Shown: positions 8,247 to 17,377 of the stretch, piece after piece
Position numbering within the stretch: the first letter of the stretch is position 1
How the letters are laid out: every line of letters begins with the position of its first letter
Assembly (NCBI RefSeq): GCF_900258505.1
Contig: NZ_LT984895.1
Span: 125,253 to 158,652, forward strand
Length of the DNA stretch: 33,400 nucleotides
DNA from: Brachybacterium timonense
Lineage (GTDB): Bacteria > Actinomycetota > Actinomycetes > Actinomycetales > Dermabacteraceae
Direction of reading: 5' to 3'
Position numbers and translations under genes: made by a program
Notes under the pieces: model-generated
The model's database searches: none
Told to the model about the DNA's origin: nothing
Seen by the model: the letters and a program-made list of their open reading frames with translations, nothing else

Positions 8247-8376
8247 GGCTCGCGTCGCCTTTCCGCGATCCGGACGACTGTCACCCGTGATTCACCTGCC
8301 CCTCCCCTCACTGTCGCCCTGACTTCCTACGGTGGTGCGCATCACCTCCACTCACCGACCTGGCCAGGACGTTCCC

Positions 8377-11300
8377 ATGACAGCCCCCACTGCCCCGATC
8401 GCCCCCGCAGACCGCCGCCCGGACGTTCCGGCCACCGCACAGCCCGAGCAGCTCGGCCCCACAGCAGAAAACGCTCCGATCCCAGCAGCTCGCTGGCACA
8501 GCCGCAGTCTCAGCCGCCGTCTGATCGGCCGCGTCGCACTCCTCGCGGCAGTCCTGTGTCTGTTCACGCCGGGCGCGCTCACCCTGCAGGCATGGCATGC
8601 GCCTCACGCCGCGGCCGCCATCACCGATGAACAGCTCTCCGCCGGCGGCGTGCTGCGCGAGTCGACCACACAGCCGGTCGCGCCGGGCCTCGACCTGACC
8701 ACCTTTTCCCGCCTCGAGGAGCCTGGCTGGAACGAAGGCAGTGTTCTCACGGCAGACCTGACCGAATCGACCCTTTCCCTCGACGTGCAGGACACCGGAA
8801 CCGTCACCGGCCGGGCACCGCTGCCTGAGGTGATGCGCAGCGGTGAGAACGGCGAGCGCGCCGTCGCCGCCGTGAACGGGACGTTCTTCGACATCAACCA
8901 CTCCGACGCGCCGATCTTCACGTCCATCTCCCGCGACGGTCTGCGCACCGGCAACGGCACCCCGCAGCCGTCACTGACCATCACAGACGGCCTCGCTGCC
9001 GTGCAGAAACTGTCCGCCACGGGAACTCTCACCGACGCGGATGGCACCACGCACGAGCTCGCCGGTATGAACACCCCTCGCCTGGATCCGGATGGGATCG
9101 GCCTCTACACGGCTGCGTGGGGTGACTACACCCTGGATCGGCCCGTCGGCGCACCGGACTCCCCAGCGGAACGGATCGCCACCGCCACCGTGGTCGACGG
9201 CACGGTCACCGAGGTCTCCGGCATCGTGGACTCCGTCGGCTCACGCAGCATCCCGGCTGGCGCGCAGCTGCTGCTGGGCCGCGAGGCCGGCGCCGACACC
9301 ATCGCTGCTCTGCAGGTGGGCGACGCGGTAGACGTCAAGGTGGGACCCAGCGCCGATGTGGACCTGGGCATCGCCGGTTCGCACCAGATCCTCGTGGACG
9401 GCGAGGTCGCCGACATGGGTGATGACCCGCTGGCCACCGCCACTCATCCGCGCACTGCCGTGGGCATCAGCAAGGACGGCACCGAACTGTTCGTGCTGGT
9501 CCTGGACGGACGCTCCGCCCAGTCCCGCGGCATGAGCCTGTTCGAGCTGGCCGAACTGCTGCGCGACATGGGCGCCCACAACGCCGTGAACCTCGACGGC
9601 GGCGGCTCCTCCGCGATGGCGGCGCGTGTTGCCGGTGATGACGGGCCGCGGATCTGGAACTCTCCCTCCGACGGCACGGTGCGCGAGGTCCCCAACGCCC
9701 TCGTGTTCTACTCGGACGCCCCGGCCGATACTGTCTCCGACGTGCAGATCCGTGAAGCCCTGTCCGGTCAGACACGTGTGCTGTCCGGCATGCATCGCAC
9801 GGTGACGGCCACGGGACTGGGCGGCAACCTCTCTCCGATTCCCGTCGACGGTGAGTTCGCCGCCGACGGGGCAGCTCAGCTGGCTGACGCCAACGCCGAG
9901 CGCGCCCTCGTGCAGGGCTCCGACGCCGGATCCGCACAGATCCGCTACCGGCACGGCGCATGGGAGGACTCCCTCGCGCTCTCCGTGCTCGGCGCACCGG
10001 TCGCCCTGACTCCCTCCGAGCGCGCCATCAGCCTGCCCGACGGCGAGAGCACAGCCACCGTGACCCTCACCGGCGTGGACTCTGATGGCCGTCGTGCCCG
10101 CGTGGAGACCGCCGACGTGAAAGTCACTGCCAGCGACGGCTTCACCGTGACCGACGACGGTCTCGGCACGTGGACCGTGCAGGGTACGGGCGCAGCCGAT
10201 GCCGGCACGCTCACCTTCCGTCACGGGAATCTGAGCACCTCGGTCGCGCTGACCTTCGGCACCAGCACCGTGCCGGTCTTCGACTTCTCCGACACGTCGG
10301 CCTTCAGTGACGAATCGGCCCGCGCCACCGGCTCGTTCAGTGCCGCAGAAGGCCCCGTCGGCCCCGATGGCACACCGACTCCGGCCATCGGCATGGAGTA
10401 CGACTTCACCACCTCCACCGCGACGCGCGGCTACTACCTGGTGGCCAACGATCCGGTCACTGTCGAGGGGACCACCCGCGCCCTCACCCTGGATGTGCGC
10501 GGCGACAGCACCGGGGCATGGCCGCGCCTCCAGATCAAGGACGCCGCCGGCACCGTGACCAACCTCGACGGCCCGCACATCGACACCGACGGCTGGCACC
10601 CGCTCACCTTCACTGTCCCCGACGGGTTGCCGCAGCCGATCACCGTGGAGCGGATCCGCATCATGGAGACGCGCCCCGATGCCTCCTACACCGGCTCGAT
10701 CGCGGTGGCGAACCTGCAGGCGATCACCACACCCACCGCGGAGGTCGACCCTGAGCAGCACATTCACGACCCTGCGCTGCTGAGCCAGGGAAGCGTCGAC
10801 GAGCGTCCCCAGCGCATCGCGGTCATGTCCGACGCCCAGTTCGTCGCCACTGATCCCGACTCGGCGTCGGTCGAGGGCGCCCGGCGCACACTGCGTGAGA
10901 TCCGCGAGGCGGCACCTGATCTGCTGGTCATCAACGGGGACTTCGTGGATGAGGCCTCGCCCGAGGACTTCGCCCTCGCCCGGAAGATCCTCGACGAGGA
11001 GTGGGACAGCTCCATCCCCTTCGTGTACGTCCCGGGCAACCACGAGATCATGGGTGGGGACATCGCGAACTTCGAAGCCGCCTTCGGTGAGGTGACCACC
11101 AGCCAGGACCTCGACGGCACCCGCGTGATCACCCTGAACTCGGCGTACGGCAGCCTGAACGGCGGCGGCATCGACCAGATCGCTGAGCTCGAGCGGCAGC
11201 TGGAGGAGGCACGCGAATCCGAATCCGTCACCGGCGTCGTGGTGATGTTCCACCACCCGCCCAGTGACCCGCTGCCCTCCAAGCTCAGCCAGCTGTCGGA

Positions 11301-12420
11301 TCAGCGTGAGGCCCGCGCCATCGAACGCGAGCTGGGCACCTTCCGGGCCGAGTCCGGAAAGTCTGCCGCCGTGATCAACGGGCATGTCGGCGTGTTCCAC
11401 GGTTCTGCGGTCGACGGCGTCACCTACCTGATCAACGGCAACTCCGGGAAGCAGCCGGCTGGGACGCCCCAGACCGGTGGCTTCACGGGATGGACCATGG
11501 TGGGCATTGACCCGTCGGCCGGTGTCGTGGGCTCGAACCCCGGCACCCAGGATCGGGTGGACTGGCTGGCCGCGGAGACTCGTCCCTGGGTCGACACGCT
11601 GAACCTGGTCGCACCCGCGGAGCTGGACGCCCGCGCCGAGGATCCGGCCCAGGTCTCCGCGACACTGGTCCAGGACGGCCGTGAGGTCCCCGTCGCCTGG
11701 CCGGTCACGGCGCAGTGGGGCGGTCAGGGTGTTCTGATCGAGGACGGCAGCGGGGATGAGCAGGTGCAGAGTGCGGATGCTGTGGTGCGGCTGAATCCGC
11801 GCACGGGCATGCTCACGGCACTGCGCAACGGGACGGCCACGCTCACGGTCACGGTCAACGGCCGCACGGCCGCGCAGCAGATCACGGTGACCGGCGCCGA
11901 CGCGGCTGATCCGGGCGCGCCCGGGGATCCCGGCGATGGGGGTGACGGGGACGATGGGGGCGATTCTGGCACCGGCGACGGTGACACCGGTTCCGACGAC
12001 GGCGATGACTCGGGCGACGGGGGTGACTCGGGCTCGGGAGACGACCAGGGCTCTGACCCCGCTGATCCCGCTCCCGGCGACACCGCCGACGGCGATGACT
12101 CGGGCTCCGAAGGCGACGACGCAGGGTCCGGCAACGGTAGCGACCAGGGCGCCGGCTCGGGCTCCGGGACCGATCACCCCGGCAGCGACGGCGACACGGG
12201 AACAGCCGATGAGGCAGGGCCCGCTGACGGCACGCGCGGCGCCGATGGCGCGGGCGCTGACTCGTCGGGCCGCCGCTCTCCCTCCGGCCGCGATGACCTC
12301 GCGCGCACCGGAACCGACGCGGGCTGGATGCTGGGCCTTGGCGGTGCGGTGATCACCGTCGGCGTCGGCGCCCTTGCTGCCCGTCGGCGCATGGGTGCTG
12401 CGCGCCGGCGCATGGGCTGA
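8377..12420 (+). CDS. LAxTG-anchored phosphodiester glycosidase / metallophosphoesterase
   Basis: A 1347-residue exported protein. ATG 8377 follows AGGA at eight bases; an in-frame GTG at 8332 is less likely. After a Pro/Ala-rich start comes an Arg-led signal segment (RRLIGRVALLAAVLCLF) ending in HAAAA. Residues about 120-430 form a NAGPA-type phosphodiester glycosidase domain, with AVNGTFFDIN near 165 and NLDGGGSSAM near 405. Beta-sandwich-like regions follow. A calcineurin-like phosphoesterase occupies about 810-1015, with MSDAQF, INGDF, PGNHE (about 885), FHHPP (about 958) and INGHVG (about 1000). Next are an Ig-like segment, a Gly/Asp/Ser stalk, then LARTG at about 1308, a membrane helix and RRR. 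LAxTG signals are used by class E sortases. It probably processes a phosphate-linked envelope glycopolymer or cleaves extracellular substrates; this is inference. Confidence 0.9.
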   Translation: MTAPTAPIAPADRRPDVPATAQPEQLGPTAENAPIPAARWHSRSLSRRLIGRVALLAAVLCLFTPGALTLQAWHAPHAAAAITDEQLSAGGVLRESTTQPVAPGLDLTTFSRLEEPGWNEGSVLTADLTESTLSLDVQDTGTVTGRAPLPEVMRSGENGERAVAAVNGTFFDINHSDAPIFTSISRDGLRTGNGTPQPSLTITDGLAAVQKLSATGTLTDADGTTHELAGMNTPRLDPDGIGLYTAAWGDYTLDRPVGAPDSPAERIATATVVDGTVTEVSGIVDSVGSRSIPAGAQLLLGREAGADTIAALQVGDAVDVKVGPSADVDLGIAGSHQILVDGEVADMGDDPLATATHPRTAVGISKDGTELFVLVLDGRSAQSRGMSLFELAELLRDMGAHNAVNLDGGGSSAMAARVAGDDGPRIWNSPSDGTVREVPNALVFYSDAPADTVSDVQIREALSGQTRVLSGMHRTVTATGLGGNLSPIPVDGEFAADGAAQLADANAERALVQGSDAGSAQIRYRHGAWEDSLALSVLGAPVALTPSERAISLPDGESTATVTLTGVDSDGRRARVETADVKVTASDGFTVTDDGLGTWTVQGTGAADAGTLTFRHGNLSTSVALTFGTSTVPVFDFSDTSAFSDESARATGSFSAAEGPVGPDGTPTPAIGMEYDFTTSTATRGYYLVANDPVTVEGTTRALTLDVRGDSTGAWPRLQIKDAAGTVTNLDGPHIDTDGWHPLTFTVPDGLPQPITVERIRIMETRPDASYTGSIAVANLQAITTPTAEVDPEQHIHDPALLSQGSVDERPQRIAVMSDAQFVATDPDSASVEGARRTLREIREAAPDLLVINGDFVDEASPEDFALARKILDEEWDSSIPFVYVPGNHEIMGGDIANFEAAFGEVTTSQDLDGTRVITLNSAYGSLNGGGIDQIAELERQLEEARESESVTGVVVMFHHPPSDPLPSKLSQLSDQREARAIERELGTFRAESGKSAAVINGHVGVFHGSAVDGVTYLINGNSGKQPAGTPQTGGFTGWTMVGIDPSAGVVGSNPGTQDRVDWLAAETRPWVDTLNLVAPAELDARAEDPAQVSATLVQDGREVPVAWPVTAQWGGQGVLIEDGSGDEQVQSADAVVRLNPRTGMLTALRNGTATLTVTVNGRTAAQQITVTGADAADPGAPGDPGDGGDGDDGGDSGTGDGDTGSDDGDDSGDGGDSGSGDDQGSDPADPAPGDTADGDDSGSEGDDAGSGNGSDQGAGSGSGTDHPGSDGDTGTADEAGPADGTRGADGAGADSSGRRSPSGRDDLARTGTDAGWMLGLGGAVITVGVGALAARRRMGAARRRMG

Positions 12421-12759
12421 CGCGCCGACCACGCGCCGTCGACGTCCGCGCCGCACTCCCACCGCACCGGCCACGCAGCCACATCGTTCACGCGTGGCGG
12501 TATTCGTGAAGCCGCGGATATAGCGCCACACACCCACGAATACCGCCACGCGTGAACCACTTTCCCCCACCAACCCACGCCACCAGGCGTCGGCCACCTC
12601 GCCACGCAACCCGAACCAGCGGAGCCGAACCCCCATCCCACCTGCACCGCACCAGCTGACCCACAGGAATCCAGGTTCGGTCACCCCCGCCGCCGCTCAG
12701 GGCAACGGGATAGCCTTCTGTCAGACCTGAGACGAGGGACAGCAGGAGCGAGGGAGCCG
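12421..12759. other. Gene-free 339-base gap holding a long inverted repeat
   Basis: No convincing gene was seen between the surface protein and the XpaC-like gene, which lie on the same strand. The main feature is the 23-bp inverted repeat at 12486-12557. A purine-rich region with AGGAG and GAGGGAG precedes the downstream GTG start at 12760. No clear promoter hexamers were recognised. Confidence 0.6.
12486..12557. repeat. Perfect 23-bp inverted repeat with 26-base loop
   Basis: The left arm (12486-12508) and right arm (12535-12557) are exact reverse complements. The arms contain GTGGCGGTATTCGTG and its complement. The loop, read on the minus strand, holds a related phrase GTGGCGCTATATCCGCGG, so the element contains three versions of a GTGGCG-S-TAT motif. 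There is no T-run after it. It may act as a terminator hairpin, a palindromic repeat family member or a protein-binding site. Confidence 0.9.
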
Positions 12760-13806
12760 GTGAGCGAAGGCAGTCGGCCGTCAGCCCAGCAGCGAACAGA
12801 GCACGTGGTGGACACGCAGACAGAACGCACCGCGGGCCACCAGCCCACGCCCGCCAACCGCACAGCAACCCCCACCACGCCGCACGTCCCGATCAACGAG
12901 GACGGCGCCAGGGGCCCCGGCAATAGGAACCGCCCCGAGCCCACTCACGCCGAAACCAGTGGCCGCGCCGCCATGCCGGGCAACCGTGACCTGCCGTGGA
13001 AGGCCACGGCGGAGCGCCGGAACCTCTGGGGACCGGTGGATCGGCCGCTCGAGGGCGAGGTGCACGAACCCCACTCCACCGCCCTCGTCAGGCCCACACC
13101 CCGTCGCGCGAACCCCCTGGTCAGATTTGGTATCCCCGTGATCACTGGTGGCATCGCCGCGCTCGGCGTCGTTGCGCTCGGCCTCACGGGGCTGATCGCC
13201 GTTCCACTCGCAGTGATGGGTGGCGCGGGTGCTGGCGTCCTCACCGCCGGAGGCGCCGGCGGCCTGATCCATCTGATCCGTCGGTCCACGCGTTCGGATC
13301 GCTCCCTCCCAGCAGCCACAGCTGACTCCCCCGACGGCACCCGCGAGATGCTTGAACGGATCCTCAGCGCATGCGCTGGCCTCGATGGCCGCATCCGTGC
13401 TCTACGTCGCTCCGCCTCGGAACCGACCGCGATCACCGTGCTGCAGGACGCCTCAGCGTTGATCACCCGTATCGAGGCGCTGGCAGGGTCGCCAGAGATC
13501 GCCACGCTGCGCCCAAGCTCCAGCGAGGTGATACTCCTGGACGGCGTGGCCTGTCGCTACGTGCCGGAGCTCCTAGATGCTGCCGAGCGCACCATCGAGT
13601 ACCTCACCACCTTCCAGGGGCAGGCCCGCGCTGACGCCCTCGAGAACCTGCAGGATGTGGATCGACAGCTTGAGGTGCTCGCCGACGGTATCGAACGCAT
13701 TGAGCAGGACCTCGTCTCCGGGGTGTCGCGCTCGCTCGAGGTGCACGCCGAGTTCCTCCGCACCCGCTTCGCTGACCAGCACCTGAACCCGATCATCGAC
13801 GTCTGA
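12760..13806 (+). CDS. XpaC-like membrane protein, TelA partner
   Basis: A 348-residue protein with a hydrophilic, Thr/Pro/Arg-rich N-terminal region of about 115 residues and a pair of membrane segments at roughly 120-176 (RFGIPVITGGIAALGVVALG and following). A helical C-terminal domain follows, with coiled-coil character near LENLQDVDRQLEVLADGIERIEQDL. Its layout and its position directly before telA match the XpaC family (historically named for 5-bromo-4-chloroindolyl phosphate hydrolysis), which is commonly paired with TelA in Gram-positive bacteria. Sequence identity to XpaC cannot be measured here. The GTG start has GAGGGAG four bases upstream; it lies 74 bases before telA, probably in the same transcript. 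Confidence 0.75.
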   Translation: MSEGSRPSAQQRTEHVVDTQTERTAGHQPTPANRTATPTTPHVPINEDGARGPGNRNRPEPTHAETSGRAAMPGNRDLPWKATAERRNLWGPVDRPLEGEVHEPHSTALVRPTPRRANPLVRFGIPVITGGIAALGVVALGLTGLIAVPLAVMGGAGAGVLTAGGAGGLIHLIRRSTRSDRSLPAATADSPDGTREMLERILSACAGLDGRIRALRRSASEPTAITVLQDASALITRIEALAGSPEIATLRPSSSEVILLDGVACRYVPELLDAAERTIEYLTTFQGQARADALENLQDVDRQLEVLADGIERIEQDLVSGVSRSLEVHAEFLRTRFADQHLNPIIDV

Positions 13807-13880
13807 ACCAGACCCGCCCCACCAGATCAGACCCCGCTCATCCCCGTCCGCACCAGAACCGCCCAGCCGAGGAGGCCCCC

Positions 13881-15098
13881 ATGGACAAGCTGCAGCCGCC
13901 CACCCCCGCCGACGACATCGTCCCCGCCGAGCCGGTCGAGGAAGTCAGCGAGAAGAAGGCCGTTTCCCTGCTCCCGGATATGCCGACGGAACAGCGTGAG
14001 GAGCTGGAGCGCCGCGCCGACCAGTGGGTCACGGAGATCTCGCAGCTGAACCCGCACTCGCAGGAGTTCACGGCGCAGGTCAATGCCCTGGGGGCGGTGG
14101 CGCAGCGCACCTTCGAGCGCACGTCCAGCACGAGCTCGCGCTTCATGGAGCAGTCGCTGCAGGATGCGAAGGACTCCGGTGGTGCGCAGAAGGAGGTTTC
14201 CAAGAGCCTTGCGGATCTGCGCACCACGATGGAGAACCTCGCCCCGCAGGAGGACACGTTCGTCTCCAAGGCGCTGAGCTTCCTGCCTGGCCGTAATCCG
14301 GCCGCCCGCTACTTCCGGTCTTTCGAGTCGAATCAGAAGCAGCTCGATGGCGTGCTCGCGGCGCTTGCACGCGGCCAGGAGATGCTACAGAAGGACAATG
14401 CCGAGCTTGCGGTCGAGCGTCGTGGCCTGTGGGAGGACTTGGGCGCGTTGCAGAAGGCCGCCGCTCTGCTGCAGCTGCTCGATGAGAAGACGGTGGCTCG
14501 CGTCGCGCAGGCCCGGGCAGAGGGGAAGGCGGATGCCGCCGACGCCCTCGAGCGCGATGTTCTGTTCGCGGTCCGTCAGCGCCGCCAGGACATGGCCACC
14601 CAGATCGCCGTCACGGTGCAGGCGTATATGGCGATGGGTCTGATCGAGGACAACAACACCAAGCTCGGGCAGGGCGTTGATCGCGCCCGCACCACGACGG
14701 TGACGGCGCTGCGCACCGCGGTGATCACGGCGCAGGCGCTGGAGAATCAGAAGCTGGTGCTGGATCAGATCGACGCTGTCAACGCCACCACGGATTCGCT
14801 GGTGGCGAGGACGTCCCAGATGCTGGCCGACAACTCCGTGAAGATCCAGGAGCAGGCCACGACCTCGGGGGTCTCCGCGGAGACGCTGCAGGCGGCGTTT
14901 GACAATCTGTTCACGACGATGGACGGCATCGATTCGTTCCGCATGCAGGCGAACGAGAACTTCCTGGCCACGGTCGGTGCGCTGGAGTCCCAGGTCAAGC
15001 GTGCCCAGCCGTACATGGATCGCATGCAGGGCGCAGCAGGCCAGCAGCAACAGCTCGAAGCGGCCACGTCAGACCTGTTGCGCATCGAGGAGGACTGA
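13881..15098 (+). CDS. telA: TelA/KlaA-family toxic anion resistance protein
   Basis: A 405-residue cytoplasmic, almost entirely helical protein of the TelA (toxic anion, tellurite resistance) family. Recognisable segments are the central FLPGRNPAARYFRSFESNQKQLDGVLAAL region, LQKDNAELAVERRGLW, and the long helices with LENQKLVLDQIDAVNATTDSLV and TSGVSAETLQAAFDNLFTTMDGID. Length matches the family. The biochemical function of TelA proteins is not settled; roles in tellurite, cell-envelope stress or antibiotic tolerance have been reported. A GAGGAGG ribosome site precedes the ATG. It forms a pair with the XpaC-like gene and converges on a dehydrogenase gene with a 59-base gap. Confidence 0.93.
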   Translation: MDKLQPPTPADDIVPAEPVEEVSEKKAVSLLPDMPTEQREELERRADQWVTEISQLNPHSQEFTAQVNALGAVAQRTFERTSSTSSRFMEQSLQDAKDSGGAQKEVSKSLADLRTTMENLAPQEDTFVSKALSFLPGRNPAARYFRSFESNQKQLDGVLAALARGQEMLQKDNAELAVERRGLWEDLGALQKAAALLQLLDEKTVARVAQARAEGKADAADALERDVLFAVRQRRQDMATQIAVTVQAYMAMGLIEDNNTKLGQGVDRARTTTVTALRTAVITAQALENQKLVLDQIDAVNATTDSLVARTSQMLADNSVKIQEQATTSGVSAETLQAAFDNLFTTMDGIDSFRMQANENFLATVGALESQVKRAQPYMDRMQGAAGQQQQLEAATSDLLRIEED

Positions 15099-15157
15099 GC
15101 CGACGGAGCCGTGGCGCGGGCTGCCGGGTGTTGCTGCGTTGCGTCGGTCGCGCCTGG

Positions 15158-16153
15158 TCAGGATTCCAGCCGCACAGCCTCCCCGGTGCGCACGGACTCC
15201 TGCGCCGCGGCGACCACGCGCACAGTGCGCAGGCCGACCTCCCCGTCGGGGGCGACGGCCTCCCCGGTGCGGACCGCTGCGAGGAACGCCTCCAGGAGCT
15301 CGCCGTCGAGGTTCGTCCCGTAGGGGTGCCACTGGCCGGGACCGCCAACTCGCTGCGCGAAGGCATCGATCTGCAGCTGTCCGCCGGTGCCCAGAGCCTG
15401 CAGACGCAGACCGCCCCAGGTCGGGGAGTCGGCCGGTTCCGACCACGAGCAGTCGATGGTGGCGACCATCCCACTGCCATAGGTCAGGGTGACCAGACCG
15501 CCCGTCTCCGCGCCCTCGCCCGCCCGGTCGGCATACAGGATGCGATTGGCGACCGCGTGCACTGTCGCCGGCGGCCCGAAGATCGAGTCGAGGATCTCGG
15601 CGACATGCACGGTGTGGTCCACCATCGCGCCGCCGCCGGAGAGCTCGACATCGGTGAACCAGTCACGCCCCGTCGGCAGCTTGCCATTGTTGGTGCCGGT
15701 CAGGCCGACGATCTCGCCCAGGGATCCGTCCTGGACGGCGCGGCGCAGCGTCTCCACGGCCGGGGAGAAGTGGACCGGGAAGGCCGTCATCAGGACGACG
15801 CCGGCCTCGCGGCAGGCGGCCACCATCTCCTCGGCGTCTGCGACGGTGGTCGCGAGCGGTTTCTCGCACAGCACATGGACCCCACGACGGGCGGCCTCCA
15901 TCACCAACGCATGGTGATGGGCGTTGGCGCTGGTCACGACGATCGCGTCGGGCCCGTCAGCCCAATGCGCCCAGGCTTCGTCGTAGCTGGCGACGACGGG
16001 GACGCCGGGAACAGAGACATCCCCGAACCCGTCCGGGTCGGCGATCACGAGCTCGACGTCGGCGCGAGCAGCGAGCAGACGCGCATAGCCGGAGGCATGG
16101 GTGTGCGCGCAGCTCATCAGCGCGACCTTCAGGGTCTGATCGATGGTCAGCAT
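15158..16153 (-). CDS. Gfo/Idh/MocA-family dehydrogenase (second of pair)
   Basis: A 331-residue NAD(P)-dependent oxidoreductase. The N-terminal Rossmann domain begins LKVALMSCAHTHASGYARLL, where the usual GxGxxG glycines are replaced by SCAHTHA, a known variation in some subgroups. The conserved Lys motif EKPLATT and the C-terminal GGGAMVDHTVHVAEIL segment are present. The ATG at 16153 overlaps the previous gene's stop by seven bases and has GGAGG upstream; the open frame beyond it is antisense-like noise. Substrates in this family are sugars, inositols or amino-sugar derivatives; specificity cannot be read from sequence. Translational coupling with the upstream homologue suggests the two act in one pathway or as a hetero-oligomer. 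Confidence 0.92.
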   Translation of the reverse strand: MLTIDQTLKVALMSCAHTHASGYARLLAARADVELVIADPDGFGDVSVPGVPVVASYDEAWAHWADGPDAIVVTSANAHHHALVMEAARRGVHVLCEKPLATTVADAEEMVAACREAGVVLMTAFPVHFSPAVETLRRAVQDGSLGEIVGLTGTNNGKLPTGRDWFTDVELSGGGAMVDHTVHVAEILDSIFGPPATVHAVANRILYADRAGEGAETGGLVTLTYGSGMVATIDCSWSEPADSPTWGGLRLQALGTGGQLQIDAFAQRVGGPGQWHPYGTNLDGELLEAFLAAVRTGEAVAPDGEVGLRTVRVVAAAQESVRTGEAVRLES

Positions 16154-17127
16154 GTGATCCTCCGTCCGGTCGTCAGCGCTTCCAGGGCCGCGCGGGCGAT
16201 ACGCACCGCTTCCACACCGTCCTCGCAGGTCACGTCGGCCTCTCCCTCGCCGTGCAGGGCTCGGATGAAGTCTTCGATCTCCACGGTGTAGGGGCTGCGC
16301 ATTGTGGAGACGTCGGGCAGGAAGCCTCCGCCGCTCGAGCGCCGACCCGCCGCGACGGCATCGAACTCGATGCCGGTCTCTTTGGCGGAGTCGTACTCGA
16401 GACGGCCGCCGTCTCCGGCAAGGCTGAAGGTGTAGCGGAACGCTGTTCCCGCCGGACCCCACAGGCCGCGGCAATGGGTGATCACACCGGAGCGGTGCGT
16501 GAGCACCACGTGGGCGGTGCGCACCGCATCGGAGTCCGAGGAGATCGACTGCTGGGCGTAGACGCTCTTGGCCGGGCCCGCGATCCACAGGGCCTGGTCG
16601 ATGTCGTGGATCATCTGGTCCATGATGATCCCGCCGGATACGGACTCGTCAGCGAACCAAGGCTGCTTGGGCATCGCACCAGTGCGCTCGTAGCGCAGCA
16701 CCGCCGGGCTACCGATGCGACCGGCCAAGACCGCCCGACGGGCTGCCTGGTACTGCGGGAAGTACCGCACCACGTGCGCGGGCAGAACCGTGCGACCGGC
16801 CGTCCGCGCATGCTCGAGGATGCCCTCGGCTTCCTCGACCGTGAGCGCCAGAGGCTTTTCGCAGACCACGTCGAGACCCGCGTCGAGCGCGGCGTGGACC
16901 TGCTCGGCGTGGACTGCGGTCGGTGTGCAGATGTCCACCACGTCGACGGCCCCCATCAGCGACTCCGGTGAGTCGTGGACGGTGGCCCCGTAGGCGTCGG
17001 CGAACGCCTCGGCCCCCTCGAGGGAGAAGCAGTGGATCTCGGCGCCGGCTTCCACCCAGCCAGGGGCGTGGGCGCGGGAAATGCCGCCGGTGCCGACCAC
17101 ACCGACGCGCAGGGCAGGGGTGCTCAT
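16147..17127 (-). CDS. Gfo/Idh/MocA-family dehydrogenase (first of pair)
   Basis: A 326-residue NAD(P)-dependent oxidoreductase with a classical Rossmann start VGVVGTGGISRAHAPGW. It has the family Lys in CEKPLALTVEEAE and a C-terminal alpha/beta domain with GGIIMDQMIHDIDQALWI, carrying the usual Asp and His. The start at 17127 has AAGGA about eleven bases upstream. It is followed by, and overlaps, a second member of the same family. The 250-base upstream gap probably carries the promoter. No substrate transporter is adjacent, so the pathway is unknown; sugar or inositol oxidation is the family default. Confidence 0.93.
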   Translation of the reverse strand: MSTPALRVGVVGTGGISRAHAPGWVEAGAEIHCFSLEGAEAFADAYGATVHDSPESLMGAVDVVDICTPTAVHAEQVHAALDAGLDVVCEKPLALTVEEAEGILEHARTAGRTVLPAHVVRYFPQYQAARRAVLAGRIGSPAVLRYERTGAMPKQPWFADESVSGGIIMDQMIHDIDQALWIAGPAKSVYAQQSISSDSDAVRTAHVVLTHRSGVITHCRGLWGPAGTAFRYTFSLAGDGGRLEYDSAKETGIEFDAVAAGRRSSGGGFLPDVSTMRSPYTVEIEDFIRALHGEGEADVTCEDGVEAVRIARAALEALTTGRRITC

Positions 17128-17377
17128 CTAGGGGCTCATCCTTCCTCGAGGCCGACGCTCTCGCAGGTGCCGTCGTGCGGGCGGTCACCGAGGTAGCGGT
17201 GCCATAGACGACCCTGTCGGGGGTACGGATCGACCCTATCGCCAGCCACCGACAGACGACGGGACCACGCCGTCCCCCGGTAGCCCGATAGCTCGGTCCG
17301 GCAGTCGCCTCCCGAGCCGACAGGACAGGCGACAGTCAGCGGCACACAGCAGCCCACATCGTGGCACCAACGCAGGC

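Noticed and set aside
9241..12684. A minus-strand open frame of more than 1100 codons
   Set aside because: It is fully antisense to the multi-domain surface protein, which has clear motifs, a signal peptide and a sorting signal. The frame is open only because of GC-biased codon positions and translates to low-complexity Gly/Ala/Arg/Val sequence.
16154..16588. N-terminal extension of the second dehydrogenase
   Set aside because: It overlaps the first dehydrogenase in another frame; the Rossmann fold begins right after the Met at 16153, which has GGAGG before it.
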